A stretch of 64,000 nt of DNA, taken from the NCBI RefSeq assembly GCF_000385375.1, contig NZ_ARVV01000001.1, forward strand, positions 1,116,001 to 1,180,000, written 5' to 3'. The position numbers were made by a program, and so were the translations under genes. This stretch comes from Methyloversatilis discipulorum (GTDB lineage Bacteria > Pseudomonadota > Gammaproteobacteria > Burkholderiales > Rhodocyclaceae). Numbering within the stretch: the first letter of the stretch is position 1; each line of letters begins with the position of its first letter. Below the pieces are notes generated by a model, which saw nothing but the letters and a program-made list of their open reading frames with translations, made no database searches and was not told where the DNA came from. This document shows positions 9,192 to 16,191 of the stretch, piece by piece.

Positions 9192-10141
9192 TCGCATAGT
9201 CCATATGCAGACGCGCACGCCGTCGGCTCGATCAGGTCGGCCAGCAGGTCGTACTGCTTCCCGCCGCGACTGGTCTTCGCCCACTCGACGCGCGCATAGA
9301 TGTTCAGGTCGGCGAATATCTCGCGACGGTCCGCGGCTTCGTGCCCATCTGACAGCATCGTCGAGAAGCCTCTCTTGCAGGCCTGCCCGACCAGCAGCTC
9401 CCACTGCGCGATTCGCTCAACGTGCTCCGGCCATCGCGCGGATATCTGGCGCAGCTCATCCTTACCCACGTTGATGCAAGGCATGCAGCCGACACGCGAG
9501 CAGCCCTGCAGATAGAGCGGGTTGGGCTGGATGCCGGCCTGCGCGCAGTGATCGAACACCTGGGCAGCCGACCACTCGACCAGCGGCCTGAAAGCGAACA
9601 TGCGCGGCCCGATGCGCTCAAACTTCAGCGCATTGGCACGCGCCGGGGATTCGTCGCGGCGCACGCCCTGCCAGGAAACGACCGTATGACCCTGGTCGAC
9701 CAGTCCCAACTGGAACAGAACGGCGGGCTTCGTCTTGAGCTCTTCCGTGCAGAACTGGGCTTTCCTGCTCGGGAACCGCCCTTTCCATAGACACAGGTCC
9801 AGGAACGGATTGCCTGTTGGATGCAGCACAGCCAGCGCTCTGCGCTTGGCCTTGTTCGACCAGCGGAGCCGCCGCCCGGATTTGTCGCGCCTCTGCCGCT
9901 GATCCCGCGCGATGAACATCCGCTTCGCAGCAATCTCGTCATCGAACGACGCGCGCAGGCGGTGGATCTGGATGTCCAGCGCCCGTTCGAGGTAGTCCAG
10001 GTACTCATAGACCGCCTCGTGCTCATTCCCGGTGTCGCAGAAGATCGGCACCACGCGGTCGCGGCGGAAACGCGACATGGCGAGCAGCAGCGTTGCCGCG
10101 CTGTCCTTGCCGCCGCTGACGGAGACGACATGCAGAATCAC
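9188..10141 (-). CDS. Phage PAPS-reductase-family ATP pyrophosphatase
   Basis: The protein (317 residues, GTG start at 10139-10141 with a GGAGGT site) belongs to the adenine nucleotide alpha-hydrolase superfamily. It has the PP-loop SGGKDS at residues 9-14, a FCDTGNE segment at 34-40, and a CTEELKTKP segment with C131. A second cysteine group, GCSRVGCMPC, supplies C214, C219 and C222. Family members activate a substrate by adenylation. Four cysteines in this layout could hold an Fe-S cluster. Known relatives reduce sulfate or modify tRNA or DNA (for example DndC); the phage subgroup has no assigned substrate. It is upstream of small unknown genes and downstream of recT. Confidence 0.85.
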   Translation of the reverse strand: MILHVVSVSGGKDSAATLLLAMSRFRRDRVVPIFCDTGNEHEAVYEYLDYLERALDIQIHRLRASFDDEIAAKRMFIARDQRQRRDKSGRRLRWSNKAKRRALAVLHPTGNPFLDLCLWKGRFPSRKAQFCTEELKTKPAVLFQLGLVDQGHTVVSWQGVRRDESPARANALKFERIGPRMFAFRPLVEWSAAQVFDHCAQAGIQPNPLYLQGCSRVGCMPCINVGKDELRQISARWPEHVERIAQWELLVGQACKRGFSTMLSDGHEAADRREIFADLNIYARVEWAKTSRGGKQYDLLADLIEPTACASAYGLCE

Positions 10142-10587
10142 GCCGCCACCTCCCCCACCTGCCGCGCCCGCTCCTCGCGCCGCATCTGCACCATCTGCTG
10201 ATACGCCACCCGGAACAGTTCGCCGGACTGCGCCGACCAGAAGCGGATCGCCGTGTCCGCCAGCAGCACCAGCGCGGCGGATTCGTCGGCGCTGACGCCC
10301 CACTTGCCGGTCCGCAGCTCGCGGTCGTGAATGTTCAGGATGGCCACCTCGGCCACCTTGCAGGCCTCCGGCACACCCGCTACCGGGCGCGCAGCCATGC
10401 TGTTCGCGAGCGCCAGCAGGTCGTGCGTGTCGCACATGTCCAGGAAATGGTCTTTGCCCGCGAAGCCACCGGTGAAGGCCGTCACGCTCATGCGCAGCCG
10501 CGTTTCATACCGCGCGTCGAGGCTGATGCACACGATGCCGGGCGGCTGCGCGGCACGGTGCTTGATGTGGGCGCCGCGCTTTCTCAC
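10138..10587 (-). CDS. Unknown phage protein between recT and the ATP pyrophosphatase
   Basis: The 149-residue product starts with GTG at 10585-10587, overlapping the recT stop as GTGA. The N-terminal third is basic, and the C-terminal two thirds are helical with an acidic middle (KWGVSADESAALVLLADTAIRFW) and an Arg-rich end (RREERARQVGEVAA). Its end holds GGGGGAGGTGGCGG, the ribosome-binding site for the next gene. No domain recognised; position suggests a role in recombination or nucleotide metabolism, which is inference only. Confidence 0.65.
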   Translation of the reverse strand: MRKRGAHIKHRAAQPPGIVCISLDARYETRLRMSVTAFTGGFAGKDHFLDMCDTHDLLALANSMAARPVAGVPEACKVAEVAILNIHDRELRTGKWGVSADESAALVLLADTAIRFWSAQSGELFRVAYQQMVQMRREERARQVGEVAA

Positions 10588-11585
10588 GACGGAATATCCC
10601 CGGTCAGCTCGGCGCGCTTCAGGCGGTACTGCTCGCGCAGTGCTTCGCGCTCGTCGGCGTCCTGCACGAGGTCGATCAGCGTAGCGTCGGCGTCGAGCAT
10701 GTCGGCGTCCTTCGCAGCCTCGATGCGCACCGTCAGGCTGGAGAAGGTCGGGGCTTCGGGCGCGCTCGATTCGATGGCCACCGGATCGGTATCCGCCGGT
10801 AGCGCAGGCAGTTCCGGGTCAAGCATGTCGATCATCTGGTCACGGCCGTCGCTGGCCATTCCATCGAGCGCGACCGCGGTCTGGAACTCGATCGAGAGCG
10901 GCAGGTACTTGGCGAGCCGGCGGATCACCGTCTTGCGGCCCATCTCGACGAAGTTGTCCTTCCACGGACCGTACTTTCCCTTGCTCTGCGTGCCGGCCAT
11001 GATCTGCTCGACCTGCTTGCGGCTCATGAACTCGAACGAGTGGCCGCCGTCCTTCAGCTTCGCCACGGCGTAGAAGCCGATCAGCGCGCCGCGCTCGTCG
11101 AAGCTCGGACGATGCTCCAGCTTCTCGTCGAGGCCGTAGACCAGTTCGAAGTGATCGTTCTCATGCACCTCGTGCGCGGCGATGCTGACGATCTGGCCTG
11201 ACCTGCGCGCGAGGTCGATCAGCCCCTTGTAGCCGATGATGACCTGCACCGACTTCACCCAGCGCTCATTACCCTGGCCATCCTTGCGCTTCGTGTTGAA
11301 CGGCACGAGATAGGCGTGGCCCAGCACCGTGTTCGGCTCCAGACCCATCTGCGCGCACTGGCCGATGGATCCGATCAGGCTGGGCACGTCGCATTCCAGC
11401 AGGCCCGGCGTGGTGGTGACAGCGATCTGCGCAACCTTCAGCAGGCGCTCCGCGTTCAGGTGCCGAGGCAGCATCTTGGCGATCTCGCCCTTGCGGGTGT
11501 CCAGCAGATGCGCGACCTGCTGCTTCGGCGTCATGTCCTGCAGCTTCTGTCCGGTAGCGATGGCCTTCAGTGCTTGCGTGCCCAT
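10584..11585 (-). CDS. recT: RecT-family single-strand annealing protein
   Basis: RecT anneals complementary single strands and works with a partner exonuclease. The 333-residue product matches the family core: LNAERLLKVAQIAVTTTP, GLEPNTVLGHAYLVPF, VQVIIGYKGLIDLARRSGQI and the KYGPWKDNFVEMGRKTVIRRL region. The last 90 residues are acidic and low in conservation. The gene overlaps the exonuclease gene by 19 bases, so exonuclease and annealase are co-produced, as in Rac RecE/RecT and lambda exo/beta. Confidence 0.93.
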   Translation of the reverse strand: MGTQALKAIATGQKLQDMTPKQQVAHLLDTRKGEIAKMLPRHLNAERLLKVAQIAVTTTPGLLECDVPSLIGSIGQCAQMGLEPNTVLGHAYLVPFNTKRKDGQGNERWVKSVQVIIGYKGLIDLARRSGQIVSIAAHEVHENDHFELVYGLDEKLEHRPSFDERGALIGFYAVAKLKDGGHSFEFMSRKQVEQIMAGTQSKGKYGPWKDNFVEMGRKTVIRRLAKYLPLSIEFQTAVALDGMASDGRDQMIDMLDPELPALPADTDPVAIESSAPEAPTFSSLTVRIEAAKDADMLDADATLIDLVQDADEREALREQYRLKRAELTGDIPS

Positions 11586-12478
11586 TGTTCGGTGTCCTTG
11601 GCGTTGGTGAGGCGGAAGTCGATGTATTCGCAGGCCGGCTGCACGATGGTCGTGGCCTTCTTGCGGATCAGTTTTCTGCGGTAGGCCTTGCCGTCGGGGA
11701 AGCGCAGAAGCGCCGCGTTGCCCATCTCGGCCAGCAGGTGAGCGCGGGCGCCGTCGACCACGCCTTGGTACTTGTCGCGCATCTCTTCAGCGGTCTTCAG
11801 CACGGCGCGCCAGTGCTCGTGCATCGGTGTCGCGTCCAGCGTGCTGCCGTCCGTACCCGGATACAGCTTGCGCAGCGTGTCCAGCGTCTTGCGGTCGGCG
11901 AAGTCGAGCGGCGGCTGTGCTTGTGGGATGACGAACTGTTGCCAGAAGTCCGCAGCGCGCTGGCGCATGACGCCAATCAGCTCGTCGTCGCGCTCGACGA
12001 CATACGGGCGCAGGTCGTCACCGATCAGCGCGAAGACGTGGCAGAGATGACGGCCCGTGATGCCCAGTCCCCACTGCACCTGCGCGACGTAGTGCAGCGG
12101 CAGGTTGTCGGTGTCGAGGTCGCCCCACTCTTTGGCCTTGAACGGATGCACCGTCTTGATCTCGATGTTCTCGTCCGCCGTCTGGGCGTCGATCTCGGCA
12201 GCGAAGAACGGCACATCGCCGTCGATGTAGCGCACGTTCTGCGCGACGATCTGCAGCCCGTGTTCCTCGCGGATCATGTCGAGGATGTAGGGCTCAAGGC
12301 GCGACCCTCGACGCTTGGCAGCAGCGTTGCGGCCGTCCTCGACTGCCGGCTTGATCTTGTCCAGCCACAGGTCGGTTGCCGTCTTGTACGGGCTCACGCC
12401 CAGGATGGCCGCGATGTCGCTGCCGCCGATGTACTTCTGGCGGTCGTGCGTCTGCGGAAGGCGCTCAGGCGCATTCAT
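11567..12478 (-). CDS. YqaJ-family phage exonuclease (lambda-exo-like)
   Basis: The 303-residue protein belongs to the YqaJ viral recombinase family of PD-(D/E)XK nucleases and should resect double-stranded DNA for RecT. Motifs: IGGSDIAAILGVSPY near the N-terminus, RGSRLEPYIL, then the catalytic group EIDAQTADENIEIKT, where Asp and the ExK pair bind metal, and the helical QVQWGLGITG. It lies directly upstream of recT in the same operon. Confidence 0.92.
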   Translation of the reverse strand: MNAPERLPQTHDRQKYIGGSDIAAILGVSPYKTATDLWLDKIKPAVEDGRNAAAKRRGSRLEPYILDMIREEHGLQIVAQNVRYIDGDVPFFAAEIDAQTADENIEIKTVHPFKAKEWGDLDTDNLPLHYVAQVQWGLGITGRHLCHVFALIGDDLRPYVVERDDELIGVMRQRAADFWQQFVIPQAQPPLDFADRKTLDTLRKLYPGTDGSTLDATPMHEHWRAVLKTAEEMRDKYQGVVDGARAHLLAEMGNAALLRFPDGKAYRRKLIRKKATTIVQPACEYIDFRLTNAKDTEQWARKH

Positions 12479-12728
12479 TCCGGTACTCCTTCAGGTTCTT
12501 CATCACGCGGCGGGTGCGCCGCATCTGGTGTTCGATCTCGCGCAGTACTTCGGCGGTCTGCACTTGGTAGGCCGTGGCGCGGCACACGGCCACGGCGTCG
12601 CCGCCGATGAACTCGGTCTGCGCTGCGATGCTGTCGGCGGCCAGCACGCGCATGGCGGCATGGGCACGGCGCCAGCGCAGGGCGAGGATTCGAGCGCGGA
12701 GGGCGAGGGCGGACGGGCGTTTATTCAT
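12465..12728 (-). CDS. Small basic helical protein, unknown
   Basis: The 87-residue product (MNKRPSALALRARIL...) is Arg- and Ala-rich and probably all helical. I use the ATG at 12726-12728. It overlaps the upstream gene by 8 bases and the exonuclease gene by 14. The string CTGAAGGAG near its end is the ribosome-binding site for the exonuclease. No family recognised. Confidence 0.6.
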   Translation of the reverse strand: MNKRPSALALRARILALRWRRAHAAMRVLAADSIAAQTEFIGGDAVAVCRATAYQVQTAEVLREIEHQMRRTRRVMKNLKEYRNECA

Positions 12729-12834
12729 CGTCCGGCCCTCCCATCTCGTCGATGCAGCGGCCGGCGATCTGCGCAACGGTCATTGCGATGACGACGTAGA
12801 TCAGTGCGCCGAGCAGGATCAGCGGGGCGCTCAT
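12721..12834 (-). CDS. 37-residue single-span membrane protein
   Basis: MSAPLILLGALIYVVIAMTV is almost entirely hydrophobic, followed by a short acidic tail ending GGPDDE. The ATG at 12832-12834 overlaps the upstream stop as ATGA. GAAGGAG in the upstream gene supplies the ribosome-binding site. Too short for family assignment. Confidence 0.55.
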   Translation of the reverse strand: MSAPLILLGALIYVVIAMTVAQIAGRCIDEMGGPDDE

Positions 12835-13067
12835 TTCGCGCGCTCCTTCAGCATTGCGTCGGCCATCGCATAGGCGTCCATCGCTGCGCCCGTCCGCCAC
12901 GTCTCGTCGGGGAACTCGGGGCATTGAGCAAGGCAGACTTGCATCGCCTTAGCCGCGAAGTAATCGCGCAGGGTCATGCCGGCTTCCGGATAGATGAAGT
13001 CACCGTTGGGGAGGTTGCTCAGTCCAGGAACCGGAAACGCCGGCCCTCCGTTCTCGTTCGCACTCAT
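12831..13067 (-). CDS. Phage protein with the conserved GMTLRDYFAAKAM motif
   Basis: The 78-residue product contains GGPAFPVPG near the N-terminus, then GMTLRDYFAAKAM, and a C-terminal helix (YAMADAMLKERAK). Short proteins with this pair of motifs are frequent in temperate-phage early regions and have no known function. ATGA overlaps on both sides. Confidence 0.75.
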   Translation of the reverse strand: MSANENGGPAFPVPGLSNLPNGDFIYPEAGMTLRDYFAAKAMQVCLAQCPEFPDETWRTGAAMDAYAMADAMLKERAK

Positions 13068-13396
13068 GCCGGCACCCCCTCACGCTCGACGATGCCAACC
13101 GGCACCACCCCCGGCGTGCCAACAGGCACGACAACCACTTCGCCACCGCGGATCGCCAACTGGTGACCGAGCAGCCGTGCAGCGCGGGCCACCTCGAACA
13201 CGCTGGCGTTGTCTTCGACCTGCGCGCCCTCGCGGCTACGCATGTAGATGCAGCCGGCGGTCAGCAGCGTCTGCATCACCGCGTCGTAGCCCTGCGTCTG
13301 GCCGATCATGCGAAGCGCCGGGTTCTCGTTGCAGGTGGCGACGACGAGGCAATCCACGTCCTCGCGCACGTCGAATTCGTAGCGAGGGGCGTTCAT
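13064..13396 (-). CDS. Unknown phage protein, 110 residues
   Basis: The sequence shows alternating beta and helical patterns (YEFDVREDVDCLVVATCNENP, YDAVMQTLLTAGCIYMRSREG) and a valine/proline-rich tail. No recognised family. It is linked by ATGA overlaps within the leftward operon. Confidence 0.6.
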   Translation of the reverse strand: MNAPRYEFDVREDVDCLVVATCNENPALRMIGQTQGYDAVMQTLLTAGCIYMRSREGAQVEDNASVFEVARAARLLGHQLAIRGGEVVVVPVGTPGVVPVGIVEREGVPA

Positions 13397-13629
13397 GCCG
13401 CCACCTGCTTCGGTTGCTGCATCTGCTTGATCTGCGCGAACGCCTCAGACCCCGGACCGAACTTGGTGACGATGTGGCCGAAGGCATTAACCAGTGCTTC
13501 GCGGTTCTCGCAATCGGCGCGGACCATCAGGGCCGCGAGGTCACGGACGAATCCGCCGCCGAACTTCGCCATGGCCTTGACCATCGTGGCGAAATCGTCG
13601 TCCGTCATTTCTGCGTAGGTGATGTTCAT
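13393..13629 (-). CDS. Unknown phage protein, 78 residues
   Basis: A mainly helical protein (MNITYAEMTDDDFATMVKAM) with a Gln- and Lys-rich end. It is the second gene of the leftward early operon and overlaps both neighbours by four bases. No family recognised. Confidence 0.6.
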   Translation of the reverse strand: MNITYAEMTDDDFATMVKAMAKFGGGFVRDLAALMVRADCENREALVNAFGHIVTKFGPGSEAFAQIKQMQQPKQVAA

Positions 13630-13961
13630 GCCGCCACCCCGTAGCGCTGGAAGTCGTTCAGCCGGGCGCGGGCCAGACGGTCGTCGGTCGCGAAGTCGTC
13701 GGCCAAATCAGCCGCGCGCAGATCGATCTCGACGCGGGCGATCGGCTCGATGATGTGCAGGTCACGCGCCGCGCGGATCGCGGCAAGCTGCTCGTCCCAC
13801 GGTGCGCCCGATGCCAGCACACGCAGCACGTCGCGCGAGAACGCCTCAACGTCCGCGCCGTGCCATTCCAGCGACTTGCGATCCGGCATGCCGCCCGTCT
13901 GTTCGATCGGTTCCCGTACCCGGGCCTCGATCACCTGCTCTGCTGCGCTCCTCGTTTCCAT
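13626..13961 (-). CDS. First gene of the leftward early operon, unknown
   Basis: The 111-residue product is acidic and helical, with no motif I can name. The ATG is preceded by GGAGGAAGCG, a strong ribosome-binding site, and by the leftward promoter with its operators at 13993-14033. In lambda this position holds the antiterminator N; nothing in the sequence (no Arg-rich N-terminus) supports an N-like role. Confidence 0.65.
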   Translation of the reverse strand: METRSAAEQVIEARVREPIEQTGGMPDRKSLEWHGADVEAFSRDVLRVLASGAPWDEQLAAIRAARDLHIIEPIARVEIDLRAADLADDFATDDRLARARLNDFQRYGVAA

Positions 13962-13992
13962 CGCTTCCTCCGTGTGGGGTGTCGATGGCTGA

Positions 13993-14033
13993 ACATTAGC
14001 GCAGCTAAATCACAAAGGCAATAGCGGTGCTAA
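13993..14033 (-). promoter_or_regulatory. Leftward early promoter with two operators
   Basis: On the minus strand TTGCCT (14021-14016) and TAATGT (13998-13993) are 17 bases apart. Two copies of the operator pattern are present: TTAGCGCAGCTAA at 13996-14008, inside the spacer, and ATAGCGGTGCTAA at 14021-14033, overlapping the -35. Their centres are 25 bases apart, the same spacing as two operators in the rightward region. This is probably the equivalent of lambda OL/PL. Confidence 0.65.
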
Positions 14034-14096
14034 ACTTTTTTGCGGGGTCATCCTTTCGGACGATGTCCGCGAACATGGAGGCAGGCGCGATGGACC

Positions 14097-14119
14097 AAAA
14101 AAAACCCGCTCAGAGCGGG
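14097..14119 (-). terminator. Rho-independent terminator of the repressor operon
   Basis: On the minus strand CCCGCT and AGCGGG form a perfect stem (14105-14119) followed by eight T residues (complement of the A run at 14097-14104). It lies 62 bases after the last gene of the repressor operon, and stops that transcript before the leftward early promoter. Confidence 0.85.
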
Positions 14120-14180
14120 GATGGTGTCAAGGTTGAGGGGTCAGAGTTCTACGAGTACCCGGACAAACCGTGGGTGCCGA

Positions 14181-14456
14181 TCATTCAGCGGCTTGAGAAA
14201 GAAGGGCTGTGGCCTCCCTCAGAGCCTGCTCTATGTCATACATGCCCTCTATCCAGACCTCGGGGGTTTTTCCGTCGAACTGCTCGATGGCTGATTGATG
14301 TTCGACATGACTTAGCGCTTTATCGGCAGCGCGCCTGGCGACCGCTGCGTCGCTTCCTGCCAAGGCTTTGATGAGCACGATCAGGGCTTGAGCACGCCCG
14401 GAAATACGCAGCGCTTCTTGCGCGTCGAATGGCCGGCCGGATGGCGAGTCGCTCAC
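14181..14456 (-). CDS. Last gene of the repressor operon, unknown helical protein
   Basis: The 91-residue product is helical and Ala-rich (RAQALIVLIKALAGSDAAVARRAADKALSHV is a long amphipathic helix in two parts). The start is GTG at 14454-14456, overlapping the upstream stop as GTGA; an ATG five codons earlier is possible. It is followed by the terminator at 14097-14119. As it is expressed with the repressor, it may act in the lysogen, but no function can be read from it. Confidence 0.6.
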   Translation of the reverse strand: MSDSPSGRPFDAQEALRISGRAQALIVLIKALAGSDAAVARRAADKALSHVEHQSAIEQFDGKTPEVWIEGMYDIEQALREATALLSQAAE

Positions 14457-14893
14457 CTGTTCTTCCTCCATTCCCACGGCGGCACCGGCTTTGGCTCACC
14501 CCACAGGCCACGGCCAGCGGCCCGCGCATCGTCTTGCAGGCCGTACAGGGTGCGGTCTGTGACGTAGCGGTCGAACACCCAGGCCATGCCGCTGCGCACT
14601 TGGTGCGCGCTGGCGTCCTCACCTCTGCATGTAACGCGGGCGACGGTGCGGCCGTAGCGGTCGGTCTTCTGAGGGTGTATCTCGGCGCGCACGTTGAAGC
14701 ACAGGTCGGACAGAGACCGTTTGGAGGCGGCGCCGAACGGCTGCCGGCTCTCCGGCGCATCGATCTCGGCCACGCGCACCTTGAGCTGCTCGCCTCCGTC
14801 CGGGCGAACGGTGATGGTGTCGCCGTCGGAGATGGCGACTACGAGGGCGAGCAGGACCTGCGCAGTCAGACGAATTTCTCTTTGATCGCCCAT
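14453..14893 (-). CDS. Thermonuclease-family (SNase-like) nuclease
   Basis: The 146-residue protein has the staphylococcal-nuclease fold signature: DGDTITVR, VRVAEIDAPES with the first catalytic Arg, then KTDRYGRTVARV with the second, and GMAWVFDRY and AAGRGLWG near the end. The glutamate usual in S. aureus SNase (after PFG) is not obvious here, where PFGAASKRSL is read; this is common in the bacterial subgroup. Residues 8-20 are hydrophobic and could be a signal or anchor. It is co-transcribed with the phage repressor, so it would be present in lysogens. Confidence 0.82.
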   Translation of the reverse strand: MGDQREIRLTAQVLLALVVAISDGDTITVRPDGGEQLKVRVAEIDAPESRQPFGAASKRSLSDLCFNVRAEIHPQKTDRYGRTVARVTCRGEDASAHQVRSGMAWVFDRYVTDRTLYGLQDDARAAGRGLWGEPKPVPPWEWRKNR

Positions 14894-15240
14894 CCCGACG
14901 ATGGGACGAACTCGGGTTTTATCTCGGATACCACCAGTGCAACTGGGCCAGAGCCCGGAACGACCGCAAACTGAGCAAGGCACAGGCACGCGATGAATGA
15001 TGCCGGGTAATGCACTTGCTCTGGGAATCCGGCAAGGCATTGCTTTGGGCCATCCGGCGACGGGTATCTGATTCTGGCGATTGAGTCGTCGACGTCGTCG
15101 ACAACGACTGGAAGACAAGCCCCATCGCGAAGGTTGCAGTCGAGGAACTCCCCTGCAAACTGGATCGCCGCATCTGGACACGAAAACACCAAAGGTTTGG
15201 TGTTCATGCGACGGCCTACCAGGCGAGACCACCGGGACAT
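14866..15240 (-). CDS. Unknown protein in the repressor operon
   Basis: The 124-residue product starts 3 bases after the repressor stop and overlaps the nuclease gene by 28 bases. It has a hydrophobic stretch at about residues 78-93 (YPASFIACLCLAQFAVVPG) and five cysteines. An internal ATG (MNTKPLVFS) is an alternative start. No family recognised. Its company suggests expression during lysogeny and a possible exclusion or immunity accessory role, which is inference. Confidence 0.55.
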   Translation of the reverse strand: MSRWSRLVGRRMNTKPLVFSCPDAAIQFAGEFLDCNLRDGACLPVVVDDVDDSIARIRYPSPDGPKQCLAGFPEQVHYPASFIACLCLAQFAVVPGSGPVALVVSEIKPEFVPSSGWAIKEKFV

Positions 15241-15243
15241 GAG

Positions 15244-15705
15244 CTATTGCCCCTGTGTCTGCGTGACGCTTTTCCGAGCCCTGGACGCACGGGGCTTCGC
15301 CCCGAACTCCTCGACGCGATGGGCTGGCGCCTGCTCTGCGATGCCAAGCGCTGCTTTCATTGCCGGGGTCGAATCGCTCATTGCGTCGGCGATCTGTCGG
15401 ATGATGCCCCTGACCGTTTCCTGTGTTTCCTCAGGGAGGGTTCGATACAGGACGATCATCATCCGCTCGTCGTCTGTGGGCTTCAGTTCATCCTCCGGGT
15501 CGTCTCTCTTGAGCCCGTCGAAGAATCCTGTTCCAAGCCCAAGTTTCAGCTCAATGTGCCGCGCACTGGCGTCGCCAAGCCTCCGATGCGTGGAAAGCCA
15601 CTGGCTGACCAACGACGCCGGCTTGCCGATCGCGCGCGCGAAGTCCGCCTGGCTGCTGTTGAAGCGGCCAGCAATGAGGCGGCGCAGAAGGTCAAGGCGG
15701 TCCAT
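15244..15705 (-). CDS. Phage repressor (CI-like), HTH domain without peptidase
   Basis: The 153-residue protein has an N-terminal helix-turn-helix: FARAIGKPASLVSQWLSTHR, about residues 20-39, typical of lambda-type repressors. The rest is short and charged (DDERMMIVLYRTLPEETQETV) and contains no Ser/Lys S24 LexA-like cleavage domain or Ala-Gly site. It should bind the TTAGCNNNGCTAA operators next to its own start and hold both early promoters off. The ATG has no clear ribosome-binding site. A GTG two codons upstream is possible. Confidence 0.85.
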   Translation of the reverse strand: MDRLDLLRRLIAGRFNSSQADFARAIGKPASLVSQWLSTHRRLGDASARHIELKLGLGTGFFDGLKRDDPEDELKPTDDERMMIVLYRTLPEETQETVRGIIRQIADAMSDSTPAMKAALGIAEQAPAHRVEEFGAKPRASRARKSVTQTQGQ

Positions 15706-15715
15706 ACCCACATAG

Positions 15716-15771
15716 TAAGCAAAGCTAAATTTAGCGGGGCTATTGACCTTTGACTTTAGCGCGGCTAAATT
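15716..15771. promoter_or_regulatory. Central operator/promoter region (OR/PR-like)
   Basis: Three copies of one inverted repeat lie between the divergent repressor and Cro-like genes: TAAGCAAAGCTAA at 15716-15728, TTAGCGGGGCTAT at 15731-15743 and TTAGCGCGGCTAA at 15756-15768. A rightward promoter fits as TTGACC at 15743-15748, a 17-base spacer, and TAAATT at 15766-15771; the third operator fills the spacer. The operator nearest the repressor gene probably controls repressor transcription, as OR3 does in lambda. Confidence 0.75.
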
Positions 15772-15792
15772 CAGAGCGTCTAAGGAGTCCAT

Positions 15793-16023
15793 ATGAAGCT
15801 TGAAACCTACCTTTCCGAAGTCGAAAGCGCTGCCAGCCTGGCCGCGAAACTTGAGGTCACGCCCAGCTTCATCAGCCAGATCGTTACCGGTCGGAAGCCT
15901 GTTCCCGCCGAACGCTGCTCGGAAATTGAGCGTGCGACTGGCGGAGCCGTGACGTGCGAAGAGCTTCGCCCGGACCTCGCTGACCACTGGGCTTATCTGC
16001 GCGGTACGCAGGCCGCCGCATGA
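15793..16023 (+). CDS. Cro-like / YdaS-family DNA-binding protein
   Basis: The 76-residue protein contains AAKLEVTPSFISQIVTGRKP, a helix-turn-helix with the YdaS/Cro pattern, followed by AERCSEIERATGGAVTCEELRPD, which is characteristic of the YdaS group. AAGGAG lies 5 bases before the ATG. Divergent placement from the repressor, with shared operators, argues for the Cro role: shutting off the repressor and tuning early transcription. In some elements YdaS is annotated as an antitoxin, but no YdaT partner follows here. Confidence 0.88.
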   Translation: MKLETYLSEVESAASLAAKLEVTPSFISQIVTGRKPVPAERCSEIERATGGAVTCEELRPDLADHWAYLRGTQAAA

Positions 16024-16096
16024 CCCCCGGCTCCTCTGCCGTGGTTCTGACCCCAGGCCACGGTCTTCAACCCCTGCCTTCCGGCCGCTTCATGTC

Positions 16097-16132
16097 GACC
16101 GCGCGATCCGGTTGGCGGGGTCTCTTTTTTTT
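16097..16132 (+). terminator. Probable terminator after the Cro-like gene
   Basis: GACCGC at 16097-16102 pairs with GCGGGGTC at 16115-16122 (two-base bulge), followed by eight T residues at 16125-16132. It lies where lambda has tR1, so an antitermination step before the replication genes is possible. Confidence 0.5.
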
Positions 16133-16191
16133 CCTCCGATTCCAACCTGTAACGCAACCTGTAATTCGGTCGCGTTGCATCAGTTCTGCTG

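Noticed and set aside
14027..14371. Forward open frame starting between the operators
   Set aside because: It reads straight through the minus-strand terminator at 14097-14119 and antisense to the gene at 14181-14456; composition is that of a shadow frame.
15793..16023. YdaS/YdaT toxin-antitoxin pair
   Set aside because: The YdaS-like gene is present but no YdaT-like gene follows; the divergent repressor and shared operators fit a Cro role better.
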